Positions 34,067 through 43,142 of a stretch of DNA of 64,000 nt are shown here, one piece after another. The stretch lies in NCBI GenBank assembly GCA_964569085.1, contig CAZMTA010000018.1:20435-84434 (forward strand), written 5' to 3'. The DNA is from JAJCZZ01 sp964569085 (GTDB lineage: Bacteria > Gemmatimonadota > Gemmatimonadetes > Longimicrobiales > Gaopeijiaceae). Within the stretch, counting starts at the first letter, position 1, and each line of letters begins with the position of its first letter. The notes below the pieces were generated by a model. That model worked only from the letters and a program-made list of their open reading frames with translations. It searched no databases and had not been told where the DNA came from. The translations under genes and the position numbers were made by a program.

Positions 34067-35470
34067 CTAGACGCTACACGGCACCTGCAGGCTCCGCGCG
34101 ATGCACTCGTTGCGCGGGATGGGGAAGCGTTCCGGCACCCGGTCCGACGCCCGGTCCCGGGGCAGCTCGTCCAGGCGCCCGAAGCGGCGCATGTCGAGCC
34201 ACCGGTGGCCTCCCTCGAAGAGGAGGGACCACCGCCGCTCGTTCAGGAGGGCGTCGACGAACGCCTCGTCGGTGGCCGGCACCGCCAGCGGCTCGAGCCC
34301 GCCGGACCGGGTCCGCACCTCGTTGAGGTACGAGGTGGCCTGGGCGCGATCGCCGGTGAACCAGAGCGCTTCGGCCTGGAGGAGGAGGAGCTCCTCGTTC
34401 CGGATGATGGGGACGCCGCTTCCGAGGCTCGTGTAGTGGATGAAGCGCACGTCCGACGTGACCCCCCGGGGGTCCGACTTGGGCGTGGCCAGGGGCTGCA
34501 CCCTGGCCAGCACCCGGTCGTCCCGGGTCCCGTCGGCCTTCAGCGGGGCGTCGTCCCACACCGTGGGGTGGGCCACGATCTGGGGGTCGGCGCCCTGGAA
34601 GAGGCCGTTGGTCAGGTCGCCGGAGCCGGTCCCGAAGGCGTACTCGGGCCCGGCGCCCAGGTCCCCGTCCTTGTCGAGGAACGAGGACGACAGCGCCGTC
34701 AGCGCCGCGCCGTAGTTCCCCCGGTACACCTCGAGGCGGGCCTTCAGGGCCCGGTTGAAGCGAAGGAAGCCCCCGGGCGTGTCGAAGTCGTCGAAGCCGG
34801 GGGTGGCGAAGACGAACGAGCTCCCCGCCGCGGCCAGGTGGCCCTGGGCCTCGTCCAGGAGACGGGCCACCTCGGCCAGGGCGTCGGCCTTGGAGACGAA
34901 GGGCGCCAGCTCCTCGTCGAGCCCCCGGTTGGTGTCGATGACCGCTCCGTTGGTGTCCCGGAGGTTCACCACCAGGAACAGGTCCAGCGCCTGGATGGTC
35001 TTGGCGAAGCCACGGATGCCCTCGAGCTCGCCGGTGGTGAGGCCGGTCACGGCGTCCAGCGAGTTCAGAACGATGTTCGCGTTACGGATGTTGGCGTAGC
35101 GGGGGGACCATCCGCTGCCTCCGAAGGCGCCGTTCCCGGCGTTGAGGAGGCCGGCCAGCATCTCGTCGAAGTAGCGCGGGTCCGAGTTGTCGAAGGTGAG
35201 CGATTCCCGGCCGAGCGTTCCCAGGTGGTTCACGTAGCCCGACTGGTTCGAGATCGCGGCCCGGGCGCCGATGAGGAGCCCCTGTGTGGCGGCGATCACG
35301 CCCGCCGGGGTGGGCGACCCCTCCAGCGATTCCAGGCCGGGGTTGTTCAGGTCGGGTACGGCGAAGTCGGTGTCGCACGCGGCCAGGCACGCGAGGGCGC
35401 CCACCAGCGCGACGGTCCGGAGTCGGGCGATACGCATGATCGCGGTTCTCCCGTTGGTGTCGGTTCTCAT
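34067..35470 (-). CDS. SusD/RagB family nutrient-binding lipoprotein
   Basis: The 467-residue outer-membrane lipoprotein has lipobox LAACD. SusD features: FAVPDLNNPGLESL after the lipid Cys, a helical TPR-like core, NIRNANIVLNSL, and the C-terminal NERRWSLLFEGGHRWLDMRRF ahead of FPIPRNE. It caps the SusC channel and binds the ligand. ATG 35470 has AGGAGG 6 nt upstream; ATG 35437 is a possible alternative. It begins 10 bp after the susC stop. The substrate is unknown; no glycoside hydrolases are nearby. Confidence 0.92.
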   Translation of the reverse strand: MRTDTNGRTAIMRIARLRTVALVGALACLAACDTDFAVPDLNNPGLESLEGSPTPAGVIAATQGLLIGARAAISNQSGYVNHLGTLGRESLTFDNSDPRYFDEMLAGLLNAGNGAFGGSGWSPRYANIRNANIVLNSLDAVTGLTTGELEGIRGFAKTIQALDLFLVVNLRDTNGAVIDTNRGLDEELAPFVSKADALAEVARLLDEAQGHLAAAGSSFVFATPGFDDFDTPGGFLRFNRALKARLEVYRGNYGAALTALSSSFLDKDGDLGAGPEYAFGTGSGDLTNGLFQGADPQIVAHPTVWDDAPLKADGTRDDRVLARVQPLATPKSDPRGVTSDVRFIHYTSLGSGVPIIRNEELLLLQAEALWFTGDRAQATSYLNEVRTRSGGLEPLAVPATDEAFVDALLNERRWSLLFEGGHRWLDMRRFGRLDELPRDRASDRVPERFPIPRNECIARSLQVPCSV

Positions 35471-35480
35471 GGGGCGCCTC

Positions 35481-38400
35481 CTAGAAGGTGAGGTCCACGG
35501 TGAGCCACAGGCTGCGGCTCGGTGGGAAGGGCGCCACGTCGATGTTCCGGGCGATGGGCTGGTTCCCGAAGTTCGAGACTTCGGGATCGAGGCCCGTGTA
35601 GTCGGTGAACGTGAACAGATTCCGCCCGCTCAGCGTGATCCGTCCGCCCTCGACCCGGTCCCCGAACAGGGAGGCCAGGTTGTCGTCGGGGATCTGGAGC
35701 GAGAGGGACACCTCGCGGATCTTCACGTAGCTGGCGTCCTCGATGTAGCCCCGGGTGTCGTTGCCGATGGCCCAGTTGAGGAGGCGGTAGCCGCCGTCGC
35801 CCAGCTCCATCTGCGTCCCGCCCGCGTCGGACAGGGTCCGGGTCCGCAGGTTGGCCGTGTAGTCGGCCGAGTTCTGGCCCGCGTCGGCCAGGAGGCGGGT
35901 GAGGTTGATGACCTCGGCGCCCTTGGACCAGTCCACGACCGTGCTCAGGCGGAACGCCCCGAACTCGAAGTCGTTGGAGGCCCCGATGCGGAAGTCGGGG
36001 GTCGCGTCCCCGACCTGCTCCACGATGGCGTTGCCCGCGGCGTCCTGCCCCACGGTGGACACGATCTGGGTCATGGAGCGGCCTTCTTCGATGCGGAACG
36101 CGCCCAGCCCCGTGCCGAACCCGCCCGTCTCGAAGGCCGGCACCGGGAGCGACAGCACCTCGGACTCGTCGCTGAAGAAGGTGGTGCGGGAGAGCCAGGT
36201 GAACGACGGGGTCTCCACCGGGGTGGCGTAGAGCCCGATCTCGAGCCCCCGCACCCGGGCCTCGCCGCCGTTGAAGATCTGCGTGGCGAAGCCCGTGGAG
36301 GGCGCCAGCGTCCGCTGGAGGATGAGGTCCTCGATGTTCTTCTGGAACGCCGTCGCCTCGAGCTGGGCGCGGCCGCCGAAGAGGGTGAGGTCGAACCCGC
36401 CCTCGATCTCCTTCTGGCGCTCCGGGGTCAGGCCCGGGTCACCGGCGATGCCGCCCACCACCAGGCCCGACTGGCCCAGGATGTTGTTGGTGGCGGTGAG
36501 GGCGGTGAACTTCTGCCCGTAGAGGGGCTGGTTGCCGGACTGCCCGTAGGCCAAGCGGACCTTCAGCCCGGTGAGGAGGTCGCTGAGCTCGTCGAAGCGG
36601 TACGACGCGGCGGCCTTGGGATACCAGAACCACTGGTCGGGGTCGCCGTTCACGGAGCTCCGATCCGCCCGCAGCCCCGCCGAGAGGAGGAGCCGCTCGT
36701 CCAGGAGCAGGAGCTCCTCCTGGCCGAAGAGGCCCAGGTCGCGAACCAGGCTGCGGGCCTGGGACACGGTCGTCTGCACGCCGGCGTTGATGTTGCGCTG
36801 CCCGGCGGTGAGGCCCTGGGCGAAGGTCCGCGCGATGTCCTGCTCGCGGTCCTCGTACTGGACGCCGAAGGTGGCCGTGGACGACAGGTCGTCGGTGTTG
36901 TAGCCGTGGGCCAGGTGGGCCGACAGCGTGATGTCCCGGTTGTCGGAGTTGGAGAGCCCGGACGTCCCGGCCAGCCCGTCGTTGGGCTCGAACTGGAGCT
37001 CCGGCGGGGCGAAGAGGACGTTCTTCTGGTTGAAGTAGTCCACGCCCGCCGTGAGCTGGAGGTCCAGGCTGTTGCGGGTGTCCTCCAGCAGGCCCACGTC
37101 CAGGCTGGCCGAGCCCAGGAGCCGCCACACCGTCTCGTCGTTCTCGAAGAGCTCGGCGGTCTGGAGGGGGTTCGAGCGCTCGTAGGGGTTCGTGGGGAAG
37201 GTGCCCCCGCTCTCCCTCATGTCGAAGAAGCTCGGGGTGAACGGGAAGACCATGTAGTAGCTGGTTCCCGAGTTGTCGTTGTTGGTGAGCCCCCGGTTGG
37301 CCTCGGTGCGGAGGATGTTGGCCGTGGTCTCCAGATCGAAGCGCGGCCCGAAGCTCTGCCCCAGGTTGAGGCGGAGGCTCTGACGCTCGAAGCCCGTGTT
37401 CCGGATGATGCCCTCGTCGTTCTTCCACGCTCCGGACACGAAATAGCGGGTGTCGTCGTCGCCCCCGGACACGCTGGCGGAGGTCTCCCAGGAGAGGTCG
37501 TTCTCCCCGGCCAGGAGCTCCTCCATGTCGGCCTGGTTGAGCGCCCGTCCGTCGGAGCCGAAGAACCGCCCGGCGGTGCTCTCGTCCACCAGCCCGGCGT
37601 CGATGGCGTCGGTGCGGGTCCAGTCCCGGAACTCGAACTTGTTGCTCAGGTCGAAGGTCCCGAACCGCTGCGTGACGCGGATCCGGCGGTCGCGGGCCGT
37701 GCCCTTCTTGGTGGTGATGAGGATCACGCCGTTGGCCGCCCGCGAGCCGTACAGGGCCGCGGCCGAGGCGCCCTTGAGGACCTCGATGCGCTCGATGTCG
37801 GCGGGGTTGATGTCGGCGATCCGGTTCACCGGGTCGTCCTGGGTGGACGCGTTGGAGCCGCCCGCCGAGGCCGACACCACGTTCAGGCCGTTGGAGATGG
37901 ACTCGTTGGAGACGATGACCCCGTCGATGACGTAGAGCGGCTTGCTCTCCCCGTTGATGGTGGAGACGCCGCGCAGGCGCACCGCGATGCCCCCTCCCGG
38001 GGCGCCGGAGTTCTGCTCGATGTAGGCGCCGCTGATCTTCCCGGCCATGAGCGTCTCGACGCTCGCCGCCGGTGCGGCGTCCTCGATCTGCTCCGTGTCC
38101 ACGGAGGCCACGGCGTTGGCCAGGTTCCGGCGGCTGACGCTCGTGGCCTGCCCGGTCACGACCACGCCCTCGATGTTGAGCGCGTCGGAGTCCATCCGCA
38201 CCTGGATGTCGGTCTGGTCCGGACCCACCGTGACCGTGGTGGTGCGGTGGCCGAAGTTGAGGAAGCGGAGCGTGACCTCTCCCTGGGGCGCCTGGACCGA
38301 GAAGCGACCCAGGTTGTTCGTCTCTGCGGAGAAGCTCGTTCCCAGGACCTGGACCTCGGTCAGGGGCAGTGGCTGGCCCACGTCCCCCAGGACCGTTCCG

Positions 38401-38492
38401 GTGATGGTGCGTTGCTGTGCGTTCGCTCCAGGCGCCCAGAGGAGGGCCGCCAGGAGGAGCACGCACACGCGAGCCCACGTGCGGTTGCCCAT
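35481..38492 (-). CDS. SusC/RagA family TonB-linked outer-membrane protein
   Basis: The 1003-residue importer has signal peptide MGNRTWARVCVLLLAALLWA, then a carboxypeptidase-regulatory-like domain (about 27-105, GTVLGDVGQPLPLTEVQVLG). The plug follows (about 125-245) with PLYVIDGVIVSNES and RIEVLKGASAAALYGSRAAN. The large beta-barrel ends in LTVDLTF with terminal Phe. It works with the SusD gene downstream and needs TonB/ExbBD, not present here. AGGAG precedes the ATG. A 5' region of 169 bp with a hairpin separates it from the previous operon. Confidence 0.94.
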   Translation of the reverse strand: MGNRTWARVCVLLLAALLWAPGANAQQRTITGTVLGDVGQPLPLTEVQVLGTSFSAETNNLGRFSVQAPQGEVTLRFLNFGHRTTTVTVGPDQTDIQVRMDSDALNIEGVVVTGQATSVSRRNLANAVASVDTEQIEDAAPAASVETLMAGKISGAYIEQNSGAPGGGIAVRLRGVSTINGESKPLYVIDGVIVSNESISNGLNVVSASAGGSNASTQDDPVNRIADINPADIERIEVLKGASAAALYGSRAANGVILITTKKGTARDRRIRVTQRFGTFDLSNKFEFRDWTRTDAIDAGLVDESTAGRFFGSDGRALNQADMEELLAGENDLSWETSASVSGGDDDTRYFVSGAWKNDEGIIRNTGFERQSLRLNLGQSFGPRFDLETTANILRTEANRGLTNNDNSGTSYYMVFPFTPSFFDMRESGGTFPTNPYERSNPLQTAELFENDETVWRLLGSASLDVGLLEDTRNSLDLQLTAGVDYFNQKNVLFAPPELQFEPNDGLAGTSGLSNSDNRDITLSAHLAHGYNTDDLSSTATFGVQYEDREQDIARTFAQGLTAGQRNINAGVQTTVSQARSLVRDLGLFGQEELLLLDERLLLSAGLRADRSSVNGDPDQWFWYPKAAASYRFDELSDLLTGLKVRLAYGQSGNQPLYGQKFTALTATNNILGQSGLVVGGIAGDPGLTPERQKEIEGGFDLTLFGGRAQLEATAFQKNIEDLILQRTLAPSTGFATQIFNGGEARVRGLEIGLYATPVETPSFTWLSRTTFFSDESEVLSLPVPAFETGGFGTGLGAFRIEEGRSMTQIVSTVGQDAAGNAIVEQVGDATPDFRIGASNDFEFGAFRLSTVVDWSKGAEVINLTRLLADAGQNSADYTANLRTRTLSDAGGTQMELGDGGYRLLNWAIGNDTRGYIEDASYVKIREVSLSLQIPDDNLASLFGDRVEGGRITLSGRNLFTFTDYTGLDPEVSNFGNQPIARNIDVAPFPPSRSLWLTVDLTF

Positions 38493-38596
38493 GTATCTCT
38501 CCTGGTTGTGATGGCGGGAAGGCTGCGATCCGCGCCTGCCTGACGGGCGGTGAGCGGAGAGATGGCCGCAGCCCTGCCCCGAGGGTACGCATCGAG

Positions 38597-38627
38597 CCCG
38601 CCGAATGCCACGTTCGCGTGCGGCGGG
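38597..38627 (-). terminator. hairpin ending the DUF5995 operon
   Basis: cccgccg (38597-38603) pairs with cggcggg (38621-38627) and cacg (38609-38612) with cgtg (38617-38620) around ttcg, leaving a 5-nt bulge. It lies 35 bp past the DUF5995 stop and upstream of susC, so it insulates susC from read-through. Confidence 0.6.
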
Positions 38628-38661
38628 TCCCGTAGGCTGCGGTCGGGACCGGTTCCGGCCG

Positions 38662-39408
38662 TCAGGCCAGGAGGTCGATGATCTCGCGGGTGGAGCGGAG
38701 CTCGCCCAGCCGGACGAAGCGAAGCGTCGAGCCCAGGAGGGGTCCCGGCCGCTCCACCAGGCCGCCCAGAGCCGCCACGACGTGGTCCGCCCGATCCATG
38801 GGGTCGACCCACGCCTCCTCGGGGTGCTCCGACAGGCGCAGCGCGAAGGCCCACGCCTCCCTCCGGGCCCGGTCGATGCTGAAGTGGACGGTGGCCTCGT
38901 CGGTGCGTCCGCCCACCCAGTCCAGGAGTCGGAGGAGCGGCCACGTCCCTGCCAGCCGCTCCTGCACGTCGTCCACCATGGAGGCCAGGAGGTCGTTGAT
39001 GCGGAGGAAGTCGTCCTCCATCGCCCGGACCTCCCCGCCCGGCGCCGTCCGGGCCGTGGCCACGGCCAGATCCAGGTTGATGTGGGCGTTCACGCCCAGG
39101 AGGAGGTGCTGCAGCGTGACGGGCCACCACCGCTGGCTGGCGGCGAAGGCCACCGCCCAGGAGCGGGAGGTGGGGCGGCCTTCCCGCCACGCGCGCCAGG
39201 CGTCCAGGTACCGGTCGGCGAAGAGCACGTCCAGGCGCTCCATGCGGGGCCCGTCGTCGAAGCGCCCCTCCGCGATCCAGTCCCGGACGCCCATGGTGAC
39301 GCGCCGGTAGAGGGCCGCGAAGTACCCCGCGCGGAGCTCCTCCCGACGGCACGTCTCCACGACCTCGCCCAGCTCGGCCACCACGTCGTGGATCGTGCGC
39401 CCGCTCAC
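38662..39408 (-). CDS. DUF5995 family protein
   Basis: The 248-residue all-helical cytosolic protein has the family core LQHLLLGVNAHINLDLAVA, preceded by ERLDVLFADRYLDAW. The start is GTG 39408, overlapping the stop of the aldo-keto reductase fusion gene by 4 bp. The function of the family is unknown. The conserved His/Asn of the core could form a metal or catalytic site. It is the last gene of a three-gene operon. Confidence 0.82.
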   Translation of the reverse strand: MSGRTIHDVVAELGEVVETCRREELRAGYFAALYRRVTMGVRDWIAEGRFDDGPRMERLDVLFADRYLDAWRAWREGRPTSRSWAVAFAASQRWWPVTLQHLLLGVNAHINLDLAVATARTAPGGEVRAMEDDFLRINDLLASMVDDVQERLAGTWPLLRLLDWVGGRTDEATVHFSIDRARREAWAFALRLSEHPEEAWVDPMDRADHVVAALGGLVERPGPLLGSTLRFVRLGELRSTREIIDLLA

Positions 39409-40919
39409 GTCCCGTCCTCTCCGGGCGCCCCCCCGGGGCCGGGGCCGCCGCTCCCCACCACCGCCTCGGCCTCGATCTCCACCCGGTACTCGGCTCCGAC
39501 GAGGCGGGCCTCGACCAGGGTGTTGGCCGGGCGCACGTGGCCGAAGCGGCGACCGTGAGCCCGGGCCACCGGCTCCCATTCCTCCGCGTCCGCCACGAAG
39601 ATCCGGGTCCGCACCACGTCCTCCAGGCGGCCGCCCAGCGCCTCGACGGCTCCCTGGATCTTGTCCAGGCAGAAGACGGCCTGGGCTCCGGGATCGTCGC
39701 CTCCCACCACCCGGTCCCCGTGGGTGGCGGTGGTGCCGGACACCAGGATCCGCTCGCCGACGCGCACGGCACGTCCGTAGCCCGCCATCCCCTCCCAGGG
39801 GGTGCCGCTGGAGGCGCGCAGGCGCACGGCCTCTCCCGTCTCGTCCCGCACCTCCTCCACCGGGTAGGGCGGCGGGAACGCGTCCAGGTGGTGGCTCAGG
39901 TCCCCCGACGCGGTGAGGAAGGGCGGCCGTCGGTACTCGTCCCCCGAGTCTCCTGGGATGGCGCGGAGGCCGGCCAGCGCCTCGTCCAGCTCCCGCCGGG
40001 CGTCCTCGCCGAGCTCGAAGTCGAAGACGCGGAGGTTGTCCTCCACGTGGCGGGAGCGGCCGAGGCGGGCGCCCACGATCACCCCGGCCACGGCGGGCTG
40101 CTCCAGGACCCAGCGGGCGGCCACGTTGGCCATGGACACGCCCAGCCGCTCGGCCACGGAAGCCATCGCATGCAGCAGCCGCTGGAAGGGCGCCCAGCCC
40201 CCGGCGGCCTCCACGAAGCGCGCGTACTTCATCTCGGACCAGGTGCCGAGCTCGTCGGCGCCCGGCTCCGGCGCGCCGAGCCAGCGCTCGGTGAGGAGGC
40301 CGCCGGCCAGCGTCCCGAAGGCCAGGAGCTTCACCCCGTGGCGCGCGCAGACGTCGGTCATGCGCCCAAGGGGCCGCCGGTCCAGGAGGGAGAAGCAGAC
40401 CTGGTTGCTCACCACCTCGATGCCGCTGTGGAGGACCAGATCCAGATGGTCGGCGTCGAAGTTCGTCAGCCCCAGCCGCCCGATCAGCCCCTCCCGCCGC
40501 AGCTCGTCCAGCCAGAGGAGCTGGTCGAGCCAGCTCGGGTCCGCGTACCGCCACGCGTGGTACTGCAGGAGGTCCAGCCGCTCCACGCCCAGGCGGTCCA
40601 GGGACCGCTGGACGGCCGCCCGGACCTCGTCCCGGGAGCGGGGCCCGGGCTCCGGCACCCACTTGGTGAGGAGCTCGACCCGCCGGTCCCCGGCCAGCTC
40701 GCTCCGGAAGCGCCCGGCCACCAGCTCCGCTGAGCCGTAGTGGTCCGCCATGTCGAAGGTGGTCAGGCCGGCCTCGACGTAGGGCTCCATGGCCCGGGCC
40801 GTCTCCAGGGGATCCACGGGCCCGCCCTCCCGCTCCATGTCGGCGATCTGCCAGAGGCCGGTGAGGAGGCGGGAGACGGAGAGGTCGGGGGCGAGCTCGC
40901 AGCGGGGGACGCGGGTCAC
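39405..40919 (-). CDS. aldo/keto reductase-RidA fusion protein
   Basis: The 504-residue protein has two domains. The first (about 1-330) is an aldo/keto reductase with the tetrad visible: Asp in FDMADHYGS, Tyr in the same motif, Lys in LLTKWV, and His in LQYHAW. The second (about 350-490) is a RidA/YjgF domain with SGTTATHGDRVVGG and VEARLVGAEYRVEIEAEA, retaining the Arg that binds the imine product. RidA deaminates reactive enamines/imines, and the reductase would reduce carbonyls. It is flanked by a permease (22 bp upstream) and DUF5995 (overlap). Confidence 0.9.
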   Translation of the reverse strand: MTRVPRCELAPDLSVSRLLTGLWQIADMEREGGPVDPLETARAMEPYVEAGLTTFDMADHYGSAELVAGRFRSELAGDRRVELLTKWVPEPGPRSRDEVRAAVQRSLDRLGVERLDLLQYHAWRYADPSWLDQLLWLDELRREGLIGRLGLTNFDADHLDLVLHSGIEVVSNQVCFSLLDRRPLGRMTDVCARHGVKLLAFGTLAGGLLTERWLGAPEPGADELGTWSEMKYARFVEAAGGWAPFQRLLHAMASVAERLGVSMANVAARWVLEQPAVAGVIVGARLGRSRHVEDNLRVFDFELGEDARRELDEALAGLRAIPGDSGDEYRRPPFLTASGDLSHHLDAFPPPYPVEEVRDETGEAVRLRASSGTPWEGMAGYGRAVRVGERILVSGTTATHGDRVVGGDDPGAQAVFCLDKIQGAVEALGGRLEDVVRTRIFVADAEEWEPVARAHGRRFGHVRPANTLVEARLVGAEYRVEIEAEAVVGSGGPGPGGAPGEDGT

Positions 40920-40941
40920 GGGCGGGCCTGGGTGGAGTGGC

Positions 40942-42447
40942 TCATTCGGGGGGGAGGGTGGCGAAGACGGCCTCCACGTCGGTGCCGGCGCGGCGCAGCG
41001 CCCGGACCTCGCGGAGGTAGATCACGCTGGCCAGCGCCATGACGCCGAGCCAGAGGGGCGTGGAGTGGAAGTACCAGGCGTCCAGCTCCGCCGTCAGGTC
41101 CTTGGCGACGTGGACGACCAGGAAGACCGTCAGCAGGAGCGCGCCCCCGGCGGCCACCGGCACCTGGAGGCGGCGGGAGGGGAGGACCGAGACGTCGGCG
41201 GCCAGCTCGGGGTTGCGGGCCGGGAGGCGCAGCACCGAGAGGCACATCACCAGGAAGTTCACCAGCATGGACGTGACCAGGATGTCCACGCCCAGGAAGA
41301 AGTCCCCCGCCAGGTGGCTTCCCAGGATGCTGGCCGTGGCCATGAGCCCCGACAGGACGATGGCCACCCACGGGGTGTGCCAGCGGGGGTGGACCCGCGC
41401 CACCCCCCGGGGAAAGACCCCGTCCTCCGCCCACGCGAACATGAGGCGGGAGACGGCCAGAAGCATGGCGGGGAGGTCGTTGGCCAGCGCCACCGCCGCC
41501 CCCGCCACGATGAGCACCGTCCACCCCGGGGACAGGAGGTAGCCCAGCAGCCCCGGGGCGGTGAGGTCCTGGGTCTGGGCCCGCTCCGCCACGAACTGCC
41601 ACGGGACGGCGTGGTAGACCGCGGCCGTGAAGAGGAAGTAGAACGTCCCCACGCTCAGGACGGCGATGCCGATGGCCCGGGGCAGCGCGCGGCGCGGGTC
41701 CTTGGCCTCGCCGCCGGCCTGGGCGATGGAGTCGAACCCGATGAAGGACGAGAAGAGGATGGCGGACGCCGCCAGGAAGGTCCCCAGGGACGGGGTGCCC
41801 GCCTCCACCTCGGGGACGGCCACGCCCTCCCGGGCCATGAGCGCCGCGGCGAAGTCGGCGTGGTCGAAGAGGAAGCCGGCCACGATCACCACGCCGCCCA
41901 GCACGAACATGAGGTACATGAGGGGCACGAGGATCCGCTCGTAGAGCCGGATGCCCGCCAGGTTCAGCGCCACCGAGCCCCAGAGGAACGCCAGCGCCAG
42001 GCCCACCCGGACCCACCCCACGTCCAGCGTGGCGCCCAGGCCGTCCATCCCCAGGGCCAGCACCACGTCCCGCAGGAAGGGGATCAGGACGTACGAGACC
42101 ACCCCGATGGCGATGGAGAGGCCGAACCACTGGGAGAACGACGCCACGAAGCCCAGGTAGGGGTGGAGCCCCCGGGAGGCGTAGATGTAGCTCCCTCCCG
42201 CCCGGGGCATGGCCGACGCCAGGACCGCGTAGGCCAGGGCCGCCAGGATGGCCGGCGCCGCCGCGAAGAGGTAGGCCGGGAGCACCCATGCCCCGATCCC
42301 GGGCACGTTCCGCTGGATCATGATGGGGATGACGTTGATGGCCGCGCCCATCATGGAGCAGATGCCGGTGGCCGCCAGGCCCGTGAGGCCGAGCTGTCGG
42401 GTCAGGCCCGTGGGGCGCCGGGCGCCGGGAGAGTCGGAGGTGGTCAC
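40942..42447 (-). CDS. APC family amino acid permease
   Basis: The 501-residue inner-membrane transporter has about 12 hydrophobic helices. The APC first helix reads LGLTGLAATGICSMMGAAIN, with the unwound GxxxGxGI-type motif somewhat degenerate. Another conserved stretch is SSFIGFDSIAQAGGEAKDPRR. GTG 42447 is chosen because the frame further upstream is Pro/Arg-rich without a helix; no good ribosome site is seen. First gene of the operon with the AKR-RidA fusion, so it may import the amine or amino acid whose imine product RidA handles (inference). Confidence 0.87.
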   Translation of the reverse strand: MTTSDSPGARRPTGLTRQLGLTGLAATGICSMMGAAINVIPIMIQRNVPGIGAWVLPAYLFAAAPAILAALAYAVLASAMPRAGGSYIYASRGLHPYLGFVASFSQWFGLSIAIGVVSYVLIPFLRDVVLALGMDGLGATLDVGWVRVGLALAFLWGSVALNLAGIRLYERILVPLMYLMFVLGGVVIVAGFLFDHADFAAALMAREGVAVPEVEAGTPSLGTFLAASAILFSSFIGFDSIAQAGGEAKDPRRALPRAIGIAVLSVGTFYFLFTAAVYHAVPWQFVAERAQTQDLTAPGLLGYLLSPGWTVLIVAGAAVALANDLPAMLLAVSRLMFAWAEDGVFPRGVARVHPRWHTPWVAIVLSGLMATASILGSHLAGDFFLGVDILVTSMLVNFLVMCLSVLRLPARNPELAADVSVLPSRRLQVPVAAGGALLLTVFLVVHVAKDLTAELDAWYFHSTPLWLGVMALASVIYLREVRALRRAGTDVEAVFATLPPE

Positions 42448-42596
42448 GTGGGGCAGGGTGGGAGGGCGGCTCGGGAGCGGACCGGGGCCAACGTGCCGGG
42501 CGCCCGCGGCCCCGGCAAGGCGGGGAGCCGGTGGGTGGCACACACCGTGCACTTCATAGGGGGTGAACACCCTGCTCCCCCGGAAGGACCAGAACC

Positions 42597-43025
42597 ATGC
42601 GCAACCCTACGAAAGCCTTGATGTCCGGGGCCTTTCTAGCCCTGGCCACCGCCCTCGTGATTCCCTCCACCGCCGACGCCCAGCCCCGACGTGGGCCCCC
42701 GCACGGTCAGCGTGTGTCCTATGAAGAGGACACTCGCCGGTACCGTGACGGGAGCATCCTGGACCGTGTGATGGACTACTACCGCGGCCAGGACGGCCGG
42801 TACACGCGCCGGGAGCTGGAGTCCCTGCCCCCCGGCATCCGCAAGCGCCTGGCCCGGGGCAAGCCGTTGCCTCCCGGCATCGCCAAGAAGATGCGGCGCG
42901 GCCCCCGGGACCTGGAGCGCCGCTTCGGCGACCGCTACCGGGTCATGGAGTCCGGGCGGGACGTGTACCTCCTGGAGTCGGCGACCGGCCTCGTGGCCCG
43001 CGTCCTCCGCGACGTGATCCGCTGA
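42597..43025 (+). CDS. small secreted protein with PPGI(R/A)K repeats
   Basis: The 142-residue protein has a signal peptide cleaved at ADAQP. The mature part is very basic, with two PPGI repeats (LPPGIRKRLARGKPLPPGIA), then a domain ending YLLESATGLVARVLRDVIR. That C-terminal pattern recalls the RcnB-like periplasmic family, but the similarity is only by eye. A paralogue is at 50897. A strong terminator follows directly. Confidence 0.75.
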   Translation: MRNPTKALMSGAFLALATALVIPSTADAQPRRGPPHGQRVSYEEDTRRYRDGSILDRVMDYYRGQDGRYTRRELESLPPGIRKRLARGKPLPPGIAKKMRRGPRDLERRFGDRYRVMESGRDVYLLESATGLVARVLRDVIR

Positions 43026-43047
43026 CGCCCCACGCGCCTCGCAGCAC

Positions 43048-43083
43048 CGAGCCCCCGTCGACCGTCCGGTCGGCGGGGGCTCG
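43048..43083 (+). terminator. 16-bp stem terminator
   Basis: Arms 43048-43063 and 43068-43083 pair over 16 bp (one G-T) around the loop gtcc and are followed by ttt. It lies between the PPGI protein stop and the convergent FIMAH lipoprotein stop. Confidence 0.8.
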
Positions 43084-43142
43084 TTTCGTGCCTGGGGGGT
43101 CCGGCCCGCCCCGGGGGGCGGACCGGGGTCGTCAAGGGTGGC

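Noticed and set aside
35271..38543. A 1090-codon open frame on the + strand across susC
   Set aside because: It is antisense to a complete SusC protein with signal, plug and barrel. In DNA this G/C-rich, long open antisense frames arise from codon bias, and its sequence is low-complexity (His, Gly, Glu, Val).
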